From Mucilaginibacter sp. (lineage in GTDB: Bacteria > Bacteroidota > Bacteroidia > Sphingobacteriales > Sphingobacteriaceae), in assembly GCA_028287865.1 (NCBI GenBank), contig JAQBOU010000057.1, positions 1 to 43,859 on the forward strand: DNA of 43,859 nt, written 5' to 3'. The position numbers were made by a program, and so were the translations under genes. A model generated the notes under the pieces. The model was not told the origin of the DNA and made no database searches. It saw only the letters and a list, made by a program, of their open reading frames with translations. Within the stretch, counting starts at the first letter, position 1. Each line of letters begins with the position of its first letter. Below are positions 1 to 8,732 of the stretch, one piece after another.

Positions 1-87
1 GAAGCATACAACTGGCAAAGTTATGGGTTGGGCGCTTTTGACAATACCGGTAAACCAACTGAGGCTTTAGATGCTTTCGCTAACTAA
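1..87 (+). CDS. C-terminal fragment of a probable secreted glycoside hydrolase
   Basis: The window opens inside a gene: frame 1 is open from base 1 to a TAA at 85-87 and encodes 28 residues. The tail contains GLGAFDNTGKPTEALDAF, which resembles the end of clan GH-A glycoside hydrolases (for example GH53 endo-galactanases, which often end with a phrase such as 'LFDFNGNALPAL..F'). The exact family cannot be decided from 28 residues. The gene lies tail-to-tail with the DUF3667 gene that ends at 134. The reading frame itself is fairly secure; the function is a guess from the short motif. Confidence 0.35.
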   Translation, partial: EAYNWQSYGLGAFDNTGKPTEALDAFAN

Positions 88-133
88 ACATATACTTTTT
101 CAGCGTAATTCGCGCCGGGCAATTGAAATACCA

Positions 134-1213
134 TTACACGGCATTTATCGCTGTTATCACCAGCAGCAATGCCATACAAACAGAAAATACGAGCAAATAG
201 GTGAGCGACATGCCAATCATCTTTATAATAGTCCGCCATCTGCCGCGGTGATAAACTGCCCTTAGCGACTTGTAGATATATAATGCGATTGCTATCTCCG
301 CTGCAAACGTCAGCCAGCCTATTAAGGAATCTGAACTAATTGGAATTAAAAATTTCAAAATCATCAACATGGTCAGGAACAGGAAAATAAAACAATGCAG
401 ATGAAATGAGTAGATCATGTGCTCAACATAAAACTTTTTGTTTTTATAAAAAGTGATCAGTAATATCAGCGCAAACAAAGGTAACAACACAAACATCATT
501 TTTGGGAAATTATGTTTTAAGCCTTCCTCAACCACCTCTTTTATATTTATTTTTTGCTTGTTAATAGTAAAAGCTTTTTTGTTGTAATACCTTATAAACC
601 AATTGTCCCGATTGGTTGCTGGTAGTTTATTTTGGTTGGCCAGGTATTGTGAATAACTGGTGTCATGGGTTGTTGTATTTACGAAATGAGGGTTAGTGGC
701 TTCTTCTTTAATTCTTTCTCTCTCTCTTTTTGAGGTATCTTTTACCAGGTGGTTTTTTATTATGAGATAACCATTGTCTCTGTACAGATCATTTATGGCC
801 TCTTTTTTTACCTGAGGTGGCATATAAGCATTTTGATTGATAACATTTACCGCTCCAATTAACTGTCCGGCAGTCATTTCAGTTTGGGTTACTTTAACAT
901 TGTTTGATTGCTGAAAGAATAACAAGAAAAAAACAAGGCTTATAAAGATGTACATTTTTACCGGGTGCAGGTATTGGGCACGCCTGCCGGCCATGTACTC
1001 ATTAGTAAGGTAGCCGGGCTTAAAAAGCAATGGTTTTAATGTATGAAAAAATTGCTCGTCAAAATGAAAATAATCGCTGATGGCATGGTTCATCATGTGA
1101 CCAAAGCTTTCTTTAATCTCAAGGTTTGGCTGTCCGCAGTTATGACAAAAATGGCCTTCTAAAATGGTGCCGCAATTAAGACAGTCGTTTTCGTGGCGGT
1201 AATGTTTTTTCAT
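134..1213 (-). CDS. DUF3667 family membrane protein with N-terminal zinc ribbon
   Basis: This 359-residue protein starts with a zinc-ribbon-like pair, CLNCG about residue 11 and CHNCGQ about residue 23, followed by the typical DUF3667 stretch (FHTLKPLLFKPGYL, then GRRAQYLHPVKMYIF) and a first membrane helix. A soluble, charged region of about 130 residues follows, then three or four further hydrophobic helices to the C-terminus. DUF3667 proteins are common in Bacteroidota and have no established function. The gene starts 6 bases after the stop of the upstream nucleoside transporter, so the two are probably co-transcribed. Family assignment is confident; the biological role is unknown. Confidence 0.8.
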   Translation of the reverse strand: MKKHYRHENDCLNCGTILEGHFCHNCGQPNLEIKESFGHMMNHAISDYFHFDEQFFHTLKPLLFKPGYLTNEYMAGRRAQYLHPVKMYIFISLVFFLLFFQQSNNVKVTQTEMTAGQLIGAVNVINQNAYMPPQVKKEAINDLYRDNGYLIIKNHLVKDTSKRERERIKEEATNPHFVNTTTHDTSYSQYLANQNKLPATNRDNWFIRYYNKKAFTINKQKINIKEVVEEGLKHNFPKMMFVLLPLFALILLITFYKNKKFYVEHMIYSFHLHCFIFLFLTMLMILKFLIPISSDSLIGWLTFAAEIAIALYIYKSLRAVYHRGRWRTIIKMIGMSLTYLLVFSVCMALLLVITAINAV

Positions 1214-1219
1214 TTGGTA

Positions 1220-2500
1220 TTACATTAATATCCCGGCAATGGTAGCTGATAAATAAGATGCAAGAGTGCCACAAATCAGTGCTTTTACACCCAGCTTTGA
1301 TAAATCGGTCCGTCTTTCGGGAGCCAGTTCACCAATACCGCCAACCTGTATAGCAATAGAACTAAAATTGGCAAATCCGCAAAGAGCAAAACTGGTAATA
1401 ACCAATGTTTTTGGGGCCATTGTTCCCTTAACTTTAATCAGGTCAAGGTAGGCTACAAACTCATTTAATACCATTTTGGTTCCCATTAATGAACCTGCTG
1501 TTTGAATATCTTTGTGTGGTACGCCCATAGCCCAGGCAAAAACGGCAAATAATGCGCCTAATATTTGTTTAAGACTGAGTGTTTTCAGATCGATATTTAC
1601 CAAATCTAAACTCAGATGCAGGTTGGTTGCCAAAAAGAAGCCTGTTTTTCCTAATACATAATCAAGCAGTCCAATAATGGCAATAAAGCCTATCAACATG
1701 GCTATCACATTTAAACCGATCTTTAAACCATCACTTGCTCCATGAGATATGGCGCCAACGAGGTTAGCATCAGTCTTTTTAACCTCTAATGATACTTTTC
1801 CTTTAGTTTCTGATACTTCTGTTTCTGGCCATACAATTTTTGAGATCACCAATGCCCCTGGTGCCGCCATAATACTGGCGGCAAGCAAATATTCTGCCGG
1901 TACGCCTAAAGCAATATAAGTAGCCATAACACCTCCGGCAATGCAGGCCATACTGCCTGTCATTGAAGCTAAAAGCTCAGACATGGTCATTGCTTTTAAG
2001 TAAGGTTTGATCATTATTTGTGCTTCAACCTGGCCAACAAACGCGCTTCCAACATTTGATACAGCTTCGGCACCGCTTACCCCCATTACTTTATAAACAA
2101 TCCAGGCAAATACTTTTACAACACGTTGCATGATGCCTAAATGATAAAGAATACTGATCAATACAGCCACAAATATGATAGTTGGGATCACCCTGAAAAA
2201 GAAAATAAAGCTATACTGAGAGCCTAACATCCGGGTAAGTTGTGCATCCTTATTGGCAACTATGCCAAAAACAAATTCGGCACCCTGATCGGAAAAAGAC
2301 AATATTTTTTTTACCCCAGTAGCTAAAAATCCAAAAATATCTTTGCCGATGGTGGTTTTTAATATAAAAAGCGCTAATAATAATTGAATTCCCAATCCTG
2401 ATAATACCACCCTGTAATTAATGGCTTTGCGGTTGTTTGACATTGCAAATGCAATCCCGAAAATTAGTGCAATGCCTATTAAACCGGTATATCTTTCCAT
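1220..2500 (-). CDS. nupC: Concentrative nucleoside transporter (CNT/NupC family)
   Basis: This 426-residue inner-membrane protein belongs to the CNT family of cation-coupled nucleoside importers. The N-terminus carries the Nucleos_tra2_N helices, the middle the gate region, and the C-terminal half the core transport domain. The substrate-site motif is visible as SAFVGQVEAQIMIKPYL (family form: N/S-x-FVGQxEAxxxIKPYL), and the second conserved stretch is CGFANFSSIAIQVGGIG near residues 373-390. Length matches bacterial CNTs (about 400-425). The import of nucleosides for salvage is known for the family; whether H+ or Na+ is the coupling ion cannot be read here. The gene is followed 6 bases on by the DUF3667 gene and preceded by a 176-base spacer holding a repeat element. 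Confidence 0.92.
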   Translation of the reverse strand: MERYTGLIGIALIFGIAFAMSNNRKAINYRVVLSGLGIQLLLALFILKTTIGKDIFGFLATGVKKILSFSDQGAEFVFGIVANKDAQLTRMLGSQYSFIFFFRVIPTIIFVAVLISILYHLGIMQRVVKVFAWIVYKVMGVSGAEAVSNVGSAFVGQVEAQIMIKPYLKAMTMSELLASMTGSMACIAGGVMATYIALGVPAEYLLAASIMAAPGALVISKIVWPETEVSETKGKVSLEVKKTDANLVGAISHGASDGLKIGLNVIAMLIGFIAIIGLLDYVLGKTGFFLATNLHLSLDLVNIDLKTLSLKQILGALFAVFAWAMGVPHKDIQTAGSLMGTKMVLNEFVAYLDLIKVKGTMAPKTLVITSFALCGFANFSSIAIQVGGIGELAPERRTDLSKLGVKALICGTLASYLSATIAGILM

Positions 2501-2540
2501 ATAAGTGTGATAATTTTAATTGAGGCTTAAATTATTAAAA

Positions 2541-2676
2541 AGATTTGAGATAAGAGGCTGGAGATTAGCGTTTAGTTTTTTTATCAGGATACCTTAAATG
2601 TGTAAAAAAACAAGCTTAATAGAAATAAATTTAAAAGTAAATCTCTATTCCTACCAAATCTCTAACCTCTGATCAC
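2541..2676. repeat. Imperfect inverted-repeat element (GTGATYAGAGGTTAG family)
   Basis: The spacer between the bifunctional nuclease gene and nupC has arms rich in 'GAGATTAG' on one side (2545-2568) and its complement 'AATCTCTAACCTCTGATCAC' on the other (2657-2676). Read on the minus strand, 2676-2662 is GTGATCAGAGGTTAG, which matches GTGATTAGAGGTTAG at 9489-9503 with one mismatch. The right arm directly abuts the stop codon of the nuclease gene. This looks like a dispersed intergenic element rather than a classical terminator. Confidence 0.45.
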
Positions 2677-3279
2677 TCATGATGCCTTACGCCGGTTAAG
2701 CTCATCACGTATTTTGGCAGCCTTTTCGTACGATTCTTCGGCTAACGCTTCCTGTAGTTTTGTTTTTAGTTCGTCGGTGCTTAACGAAGTAAACCCTCCC
2801 GAAGTAGTTGCAGCAGCGGTTTTTTCCTCCTGCGTTTCGTTGATGTTTTCGAGGTAAACAAAATCATTACCTTCAATTACAATACCCGCCGTAGAAAGTA
2901 TAAATTCATAAGTATAAATAGGACAGTCGAATCTTACAGCAACCGCAATCGCATCAGAGGTACGGGCGTCAATTTCAACTACCTTTTTACCATCAGAGCA
3001 AATGAGTTTAGAATAAAATATACCGTCGACCAGGTTATAAATAATAATTTCCTGCACATTGATATGATAAGCCTGTCCGAAGCTTTTAAACAGGTCATGC
3101 GTAAGCGGACGGCTTGGGGTCATTTTTTCAATTTCTATCGCAATAGCCTGCGCCTCAAAACTTCCGATAATGATCGGGAGCCTTCTGCGGCCGCTAACTT
3201 CCCCTAAAACCAGGGCATAGGCACCGGACTGTGTTTGGCTGTATGATAAGCCAACAATATCCAGTTTAATTTTTTTCAT
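2677..3279 (-). CDS. Bifunctional nuclease (BFN/DUF151) domain protein with UVR motif
   Basis: The product starts MKKIKLDIVGLSYSQTQSG, the usual beginning of Bacteroidota BFN-domain proteins. The BFN (DUF151) domain spans roughly residues 1-140, with the conserved LPIIIGSFEAQAIAIEIE and the phrase DARTSDAIAVAVR. The last 35 residues (TDELKTKLQEALAEESYEKA and onward) form a UvrB/UvrC-type helical hairpin. Two possible earlier starts exist, a GTG at 3294 and an ATG at 3291; the ATG at 3279 is preferred because family members begin there. BFN domains are described as RNase/DNase-like, but the cellular role in Bacteroidota is not established. The gene lies just downstream of etfA, so it is probably in the etf operon. 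Confidence 0.85.
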   Translation of the reverse strand: MKKIKLDIVGLSYSQTQSGAYALVLGEVSGRRRLPIIIGSFEAQAIAIEIEKMTPSRPLTHDLFKSFGQAYHINVQEIIIYNLVDGIFYSKLICSDGKKVVEIDARTSDAIAVAVRFDCPIYTYEFILSTAGIVIEGNDFVYLENINETQEEKTAAATTSGGFTSLSTDELKTKLQEALAEESYEKAAKIRDELNRRKAS

Positions 3280-3307
3280 GTCATTACCCATCACAACTGA
3301 TCCTTTT

Positions 3308-4285
3308 TTATGCCGAAGCTTTATATTCTTTAATTGCCATAATTAATTTGGGTACTACTTCAAATGCGTCGCCAACTATGCCATAATCTGCCACTTTATA
3401 AAAAGGAGCTTCAGCATCTTTGTTTATAACAACAATCACCTTTGATGAACTTATCCCTGCCAGGTGTTGTATTGCTCCGGAAATTCCTATTGCAATATAC
3501 AAATTTGGGCTCACAGCAATACCTGTTTGTCCAACATGTTCGCTATGTGGCCGCCAGCCGGCGTCTGATACCGGTTTTGAGCATGCTAAAGCAGCTCCAA
3601 GCAGGTCGGCCAGTTCTTCTATCATCCCCCAGTTTTCGGGCCCCTTAAGGCCCCTGCCGCCCGAAACAACGATGTCGGCATCTGGCAATGAAACCTTATC
3701 CGTAGCACGAACAATTTCTTTAATAACTGCAGCAAGGTCAGAAGCTTTAACTTCAGGACTAAAGTCTTCTATAGCAGCACCGGCACTTGTTTCAACAATT
3801 TTATAAGAGTTAGGTGTCAGTGATATTACTTTATTAGCAGATGTTAATTCAACAATGGCAAAGGCTTTACCTGAAAACGCTGTTTTCTTCACCTTGAATT
3901 TACCTTCGCTCTGATCAGGCAGGGAAACCGCTCCGTCCGCTACACCGGCCTCGAGCTTTACCCCAAGCCGGGGAGCCAGGCCACGACCTGAAAATGAATT
4001 AGATAACACTACTATATCAGCGCTTTGTTTTTTTGCGGCTTCGGCAATTACAGAAGCGTATGCCTGGTTAACAAAGTTTTTTAACTTTTCGTTTGATACA
4101 TTTAATACTTTTTCAGCACCATATTTGCCCAGGGCAGTTAATTCTTCAGCACTTACATCACCTATTGAAATGGCTATAAGGTTTGTATTATTTTGAACGG
4201 CGATGGCATGCGCATAAGAAACTGCTTCAAAAATTGATTTCTTGAATTTTCCATCCGCATTTTCCGTATAAACTAAAACTGACAT
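3308..4285 (-). CDS. etfA: Electron transfer flavoprotein alpha subunit
   Basis: This 325-residue protein is the FAD-binding subunit of electron transfer flavoprotein. It has an N-terminal Rossmann-like domain (MSVLVYTENADGKFKKS) and the C-terminal FAD domain with the hallmark run VVSGGRGLKGPENWGMIEEL around residues 206-225, followed by GAALACSKPVSDAGW and VGQTGIAVSPNLYIAIGISG, and ends with a VVINKDAEAPF segment. It pairs with EtfB to pass electrons from acyl-CoA dehydrogenases and similar enzymes to the quinone pool. The gene follows etfB with a 42-base gap and precedes the nuclease gene. No ETF dehydrogenase lies in this window. Confidence 0.96.
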   Translation of the reverse strand: MSVLVYTENADGKFKKSIFEAVSYAHAIAVQNNTNLIAISIGDVSAEELTALGKYGAEKVLNVSNEKLKNFVNQAYASVIAEAAKKQSADIVVLSNSFSGRGLAPRLGVKLEAGVADGAVSLPDQSEGKFKVKKTAFSGKAFAIVELTSANKVISLTPNSYKIVETSAGAAIEDFSPEVKASDLAAVIKEIVRATDKVSLPDADIVVSGGRGLKGPENWGMIEELADLLGAALACSKPVSDAGWRPHSEHVGQTGIAVSPNLYIAIGISGAIQHLAGISSSKVIVVINKDAEAPFYKVADYGIVGDAFEVVPKLIMAIKEYKASA

Positions 4286-4327
4286 ATTTATATTGATAAG
4301 GTCGTTTACCTGATAAAGTTTTTTTTA

Positions 4328-5065
4328 TTAAATCACCCTTGCTTCAGTATGTAATAATTCAACCAGCTTCGCAGCATCATCTGCAGGGATCAATTTCACC
4401 TGGCCGCGCGAGGCGGGTGTTTCATAACTGATAATCTCTGAAAATGTTTTTACCTCAACTGGCTCAATAACAGTTAACGGCTTGGTTCGTGCAGACATAA
4501 TACCACGCATATTAGGTATTTTAGGCTCTGCAACGCCTTCAGCAGTACCGGCAACGATAGGCAGGGGGATGCTCAATATTTCTTTACCACCTTCAATTTC
4601 ACGTTCAACAGTTACCTGATTACCGCTTATATCTAATTTTTTTATAATTGAAACCGATGGGATATCTAAAAGCTCACCTATCATTCCGGCAACTTTTGAT
4701 CCGTTATAGTCAATTGCTTCGCGGCCTGTTAACACCAGGTCAAATTGGTTCGCTTTTATATATTGAGCAACCTGGTAAGCAACAAACCAGGCATCATGAG
4801 GCTTGGCATTTATGCGTACGGCATCAGTGGCGCCAATCGCCAGGGCTTTACGGATAGTTGGCTCGGTACTGATTTCGCCAACATTTATAACGGTTACTGT
4901 GCCATTACCGCCATCGGTTAACTCAATAGCGCGCGCCAGAGCAATTTCATCATAGGGGTTTAATATAAATTGCACCCCGTTTGTATTAAATTGCGTGTTG
5001 TTATCAGTAAAAGTTATTTTTGTCGTTGTATCAGGGACATTACTTATACAAACAAGAATTTTCAT
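4328..5065 (-). CDS. etfB: Electron transfer flavoprotein beta subunit
   Basis: This is the 245-residue AMP-binding beta subunit of electron transfer flavoprotein. It begins MKILVCISNVPDTTTKITF, contains the family stretch FILNPYDEIALARAIEL near residue 33, and the signature VLTGREAIDYNGSKVAGMIG around residues 110-130, then the C-terminal arm (PLPIVAGTAEGVAEPKIPNM) that wraps around the alpha subunit. Length is normal for the family (about 245-260). It is the first gene of the minus-strand etfB-etfA operon and diverges from the TPR gene at 5222 across a 156-base spacer, which should hold both promoters. Confidence 0.96.
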   Translation of the reverse strand: MKILVCISNVPDTTTKITFTDNNTQFNTNGVQFILNPYDEIALARAIELTDGGNGTVTVINVGEISTEPTIRKALAIGATDAVRINAKPHDAWFVAYQVAQYIKANQFDLVLTGREAIDYNGSKVAGMIGELLDIPSVSIIKKLDISGNQVTVEREIEGGKEILSIPLPIVAGTAEGVAEPKIPNMRGIMSARTKPLTVIEPVEVKTFSEIISYETPASRGQVKLIPADDAAKLVELLHTEARVI

Positions 5066-5181
5066 TGGGTTATTTGTTTTCGTATCATTAATTATTTTTC
5101 ATAGGTACTCACGAAGGCTTCACCGTTTTAAAGTGATGAAACGCCTATAAATAATGAGAGAAATAAATTTCTGTCATAAAA

Positions 5182-5189
5182 TAGGTTTG
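5182..5189 (+). promoter_or_regulatory. Candidate Bacteroidota -7 element (TAGGTTTG)
   Basis: TAGGTTTG matches the Bacteroidota sigma-A -7 consensus TAnnTTTG exactly and sits 32 bases ahead of the TPR gene start. No clear TTTG -33 box lies at the usual 17-19 base spacing, so support is the -7 match and position only. Confidence 0.35.
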
Positions 5190-5221
5190 TGCAAATTTAG
5201 TTAAAAAAGAGAGAGTTTAAA

Positions 5222-5551
5222 ATGCAGATAAGCAGATTAGAAAAGCTATTGGAATTTATTAAAAATGAACCCGAAGATCCGTTTTTGAAATATGCCCTGG
5301 CAACAGAGTATTTACGTATGAATAAAACCGATAAGGCGCTTGAATATTACGAGGACCTTACAACGCATCATCCCAATTATGTTGGCACTTACTATCATTT
5401 AGGCAAGCTGTACGAAGCATTGAGCCGCAAAGAAGACGCTATAAAAACCTACGAAACCGGAATGAAAATAACACGGGAACAGCGGGACAACCATGCTTTT
5501 TCGGAGTTACAGGCTGTTTATAATGAATTAACCGGTTTGTATGATGATTGA
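5222..5551 (+). CDS. Small tetratricopeptide-repeat protein
   Basis: This 109-residue soluble protein is made almost entirely of TPR-type helical repeats: one around residues 16-45 (DPFLKYALATEYLRMNKTDK, ALEYYEDLTTHHPNY) and one around 50-85 (VGTYYHLGKLYEALSRKEDA, with IKTYETGMK). It has no signal peptide or membrane segment, so it is cytoplasmic. Such proteins normally act as protein-binding adaptors; no partner can be read here. The ATG at 5222 follows a purine-rich stretch (AAAAAAGAGAGAG), which supports this start. It is transcribed away from etfB and is followed after 122 bases by the chromate-transporter gene. Confidence 0.75.
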   Translation: MQISRLEKLLEFIKNEPEDPFLKYALATEYLRMNKTDKALEYYEDLTTHHPNYVGTYYHLGKLYEALSRKEDAIKTYETGMKITREQRDNHAFSELQAVYNELTGLYDD

Positions 5552-5673
5552 TTTTAAGTGTTCCGGATGTTGATAGTTAATGGCAACTCCGTTAATCATA
5601 CAATATTGAATTCAACTCCTGGTGATTTTTGGCATGGTCAGGCTGTGAACTACGAACTATTATACATTAACTA

Positions 5674-6876
5674 ATGTACAAGCGGAAGCATCTTCTTTTT
5701 TTACGGGACGTAATTATTTACACATTTACAGCTTTTGGCGGTCCGCAGGCGCATATTGCTATAATGTTACGTGAGTTTGTAGAAAAACGCCGCTATGTTA
5801 CAGAAGAAGAGCTGATGGAATTGAACGCGTTATCACAATTATTACCTGGCCCATCCTCAACGCAAACACTTGTGGGTGTTGCCTGGAAAGTAGGAGGGCT
5901 GCGCTTAGCGATCATCACTTTTTTAATTTGGGTACTGCCATCCGCTTCCATAATGTGTATTGCAGCAATCAGCTACCAAATGTTTGCTGAAAAGGCAAAA
6001 TTCACTGAAATGTTGCGGTTTGTACAGCCGATGGCCGTTGGTATTGTAGCTTATGCCACTTATACATTTGCTAACAGATTTTTAAAAACCAGGGTTAGTG
6101 CCATGCTGGCAATAGGGTCACTTATTGCCACACTTATTTTGCAAAATGCATATGCATTCCCGCTGCTTGTTATGTTGGGGGGCATTATATCGTCTGCATT
6201 GGAAACCCAGCCGCAGGAAAACGAATTACGGGTTAACTTATTTTCAAATGTAAACCCCAAAAAAGTAACTTATTTTATTGGAATATTGTTGCTTTTTGCT
6301 GCTTTAGGTGCGGTTGTAAACCAAACGTCACCCTTTAGTTTACCCATACGCCTGTTTGAAAATTTTTACCGTAACGGAATTTTAATATTTGGCGGCGGGC
6401 AGGTTTTAGTTCCCCTTATGTATACAGAGTTTGTTGAGGTTAAGCGCTATCTTACAAATTCGGAGTTTCTTTCGGGTTACGCATTACAGCAGGCATTGCC
6501 GGGCCCTACTTTTTCTTTTACGTCATTCGTTGGCGGGATCACTATGGGAAATAAGGGCGGAGGAATATTTAGTCAGATAATCGGAAGTGTGGTAGCCGTG
6601 ATAGGTATAAATTCTCCGGGGCTGATCCTTATACTTTTTATTGTTCCGTTTTGGAATGACCTGAAAAAAATAACCAGGATTAAAAATTCGTTAAGCGGAA
6701 TCAATGCAGTAGCCGTGGGTTTTATGGCTACTGCATTGATATTATTAACCCGTCCGTTCGGATTAAACTGGATGGCTTATTTAATAATGGCTGCCACTTT
6801 TTTGGTTTTAGAATTTACTAAAATAAAAACCCCGTTTGTTATAATTATCGGGATAGTATTAGGATTGATATTTTGA
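5674..6876 (+). CDS. chrA: Chromate transporter family (CHR) protein, two-domain form
   Basis: This 400-residue membrane protein is a fused, two-domain CHR protein. The first domain starts with TAFGGPQAHIAIM and has LNALSQLLPGPSSTQ around residues 45-60; the second starts near residue 230 with FYRNGILIFGGGQVLVPLM and has ALQQALPGPTFSFTSFVGG. Each domain contributes about five to six helices. Characterised ChrA proteins export chromate by an anion mechanism, but many chromosomal homologues have no proven chromate role. Length is normal for long-chain CHR proteins. Its stop codon (6874-6876) touches the stop codon of dnaB on the other strand with no base between. Confidence 0.88.
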   Translation: MYKRKHLLFLRDVIIYTFTAFGGPQAHIAIMLREFVEKRRYVTEEELMELNALSQLLPGPSSTQTLVGVAWKVGGLRLAIITFLIWVLPSASIMCIAAISYQMFAEKAKFTEMLRFVQPMAVGIVAYATYTFANRFLKTRVSAMLAIGSLIATLILQNAYAFPLLVMLGGIISSALETQPQENELRVNLFSNVNPKKVTYFIGILLLFAALGAVVNQTSPFSLPIRLFENFYRNGILIFGGGQVLVPLMYTEFVEVKRYLTNSEFLSGYALQQALPGPTFSFTSFVGGITMGNKGGGIFSQIIGSVVAVIGINSPGLILILFIVPFWNDLKKITRIKNSLSGINAVAVGFMATALILLTRPFGLNWMAYLIMAATFLVLEFTKIKTPFVIIIGIVLGLIF

Positions 6877-8439
6877 TTAAAACGGAACCGTACCGTCATC
6901 ATTTACATCAGGATCATTCATCTTAGAAGACTTGATGATGATGCTTTCGAAATTTGGTGACGGCGACAAGCCCGAAAATGCATTTGCAGGGGTAAACGAA
7001 CCGTCCATTCCCTGGTCAATATCTGTGAATTTAACAAATTTGCCTACAAACTTTAATCGTACCCTGCCGGTTTCACCATTACGGTGCTTGGCGATAATCA
7101 CTTCACCAACACCTTGTGTAGGCAGGTTGTCCTCATCAACTTCCAAACCATAATATTCAGGACGATAAAGGAATAAAACCATGTCGGCATCCTGTTCAAT
7201 TGAGCCTGATTCACGTAAATCTGATAGCATGGGACGCTTTGAACCACCCGGGCGACTTTCCACCGCACGGCTTAACTGCGAAAGCGCTATTACCGGAACA
7301 TTCAGTTCTTTCGCTACCGATTTCAATGCCCGTGATATACTGCCTATTTCCTGTTCACGGTTACCTCCGCCTTTCCCTTCTCCTTTTCCCTGCATTAATT
7401 GCAAATAATCCACAATGATCAATTGAATGTCATGTTGCGATTTTAAACGGCGGCATTTAGCCCTGAACTCAAAGATATTAAGGGCAGGCGTATCGTCAAT
7501 AATCAGCGGGGCCTGTTCCAGTCTGCCAATTTTAGCATGTATTTGTTTCCATTCCCATTCTTCCAGGTTACCCTTACGGATCTTTTCCTGTTCAATTTCG
7601 GTTTCCCCGGATATTAAACGGTTAACTAACTGAACAGATGACATTTCGAGCGAGAAAACTACTACCGGTTTGTTAAAATCAACTGCCGCATTACGAGCGC
7701 AGGTTAACACAAAAGCTGTTTTACCCATTGCTGGGCGGGCAGCTATAATTACCAGGTCGGATTTTTGCCAGCCTGACGTCATCCGGTCAAGGTCAGTAAA
7801 TCCGGATGCAACGCCTGTTAAACCATCTTTTTTGTCCTTAAGCGCTTCAATTTCCTTCAGCGTTTCGTGCATCAGGTCGTCCATTTTACGCGAGTCGCGG
7901 CGCAGGTTATTTTGGGCGATTTCAAAAAGATTCTTTTCAGCCTTATCTAACAGGTCAAGCACATCGGTTGTATCTTCATAGGCGCTTTGTATCACTTCGG
8001 TCGAGATTCGTATCAGTTCGCGCTGTATAAACTTCTGGATGATGATCCGTGAGTGAAATTCAATATTTGCTGCTGATGCAACGCGGTTAGTAAGCTCGGT
8101 AATGTAATAAGCCCCGCCTATCATTTCCAGTTCACCCTGCTTGCGCAGTTCGGCAGTTACGGTAAGAATATCTACCGGGGACGATTTTTCAAATAACTGC
8201 CGGATAGCATGAAATATTTTTTGATGATTGTCCTTATAAAAAACTTCTGGTTTTAAAATGTCGATTACCGATGACAACGCATCTTTTTCGAGCATTAAGG
8301 CGCCTAGCACTGCTTCCTCAAGATCAATAGCCTGGGGCGGAAGTTTCCCTAACCCGCTATAAGGGGTTGGGTTGGTGAGCCTGCTTCTACGTTCGTTGGT
8401 GTTCTGCTTGTTATATTGGTTATCGTTCTCAGAAATCAT
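6877..8439 (-). CDS. dnaB: Replicative DNA helicase DnaB
   Basis: This 520-residue protein is the hexameric replicative helicase. The N-terminal DnaB domain (about residues 30-135) contains PPQAIDLEEAVLGALMLEKD. After the linker, the RecA-like motor begins near residue 205, with Walker A AARPAMGKTAF, the phrase FSLEMSSVQLVNRLISGE, Walker B LIIVDYLQLMQG and the conserved ALSQLSRAVESRPGGSKRP followed by LRESGSIEQDADMVLFLYRP. No intein interrupts the motor. The N-terminal 30 residues are polar and low-complexity, usual in this family in Bacteroidota. The C-terminal tail after about residue 465 is variable. The gene is monocistronic, divergent from rlmB, and ends exactly at the stop of chrA. Confidence 0.97.
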   Translation of the reverse strand: MISENDNQYNKQNTNERRSRLTNPTPYSGLGKLPPQAIDLEEAVLGALMLEKDALSSVIDILKPEVFYKDNHQKIFHAIRQLFEKSSPVDILTVTAELRKQGELEMIGGAYYITELTNRVASAANIEFHSRIIIQKFIQRELIRISTEVIQSAYEDTTDVLDLLDKAEKNLFEIAQNNLRRDSRKMDDLMHETLKEIEALKDKKDGLTGVASGFTDLDRMTSGWQKSDLVIIAARPAMGKTAFVLTCARNAAVDFNKPVVVFSLEMSSVQLVNRLISGETEIEQEKIRKGNLEEWEWKQIHAKIGRLEQAPLIIDDTPALNIFEFRAKCRRLKSQHDIQLIIVDYLQLMQGKGEGKGGGNREQEIGSISRALKSVAKELNVPVIALSQLSRAVESRPGGSKRPMLSDLRESGSIEQDADMVLFLYRPEYYGLEVDEDNLPTQGVGEVIIAKHRNGETGRVRLKFVGKFVKFTDIDQGMDGSFTPANAFSGLSPSPNFESIIIKSSKMNDPDVNDDGTVPF

Positions 8440-8703
8440 AAGGGAACAAAAATATACAAAAGTTAATTGGGATTGTATTTCATTGCTAACAAAGGAGTAT
8501 TTAACACACGAAACAATGTTTAAATTATCTGTTTTTTTTATATCTGAAAATAAAAAACGATGTTAGGTATTTGTTGAAAACTTTAAATTACTGCTAATAA
8601 TCAGGAAATTAGTATAATGTTAATAACTTTTGAGTGTTAACAATTTATAAAGAAAACCAAACAGGCACATCAGTTCAATAAGTGCCAAATCAATTAATAT
8701 AGC

Positions 8704-8711
8704 TACTTTTG
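8704..8711 (+). promoter_or_regulatory. Candidate -7 element (TACTTTTG) ahead of rlmB
   Basis: TACTTTTG fits TAnnTTTG exactly and lies 21 bases before the rlmB start codon. A TTTG -33 box is not evident at 17-19 bases upstream. The rest of the 293-base dnaB-rlmB spacer (8440-8732) is very AT-rich and shows no gene that can be supported. Confidence 0.35.
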
Positions 8712-8732
8712 ATTTTTTTAAAAATAGTTTAA

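Noticed and set aside
3420..3806. 128-residue open frame on the plus strand opposite etfA
   Set aside because: It lies wholly inside the well-supported etfA gene, has no recognisable domain and reflects the codon pattern of the other strand.
8440..8470. TATTTTTG upstream of dnaB as its -7 promoter element
   Set aside because: The match ends about 6 bases before the start codon, which would make the mRNA leaderless, and no -33 box is at the right spacing.
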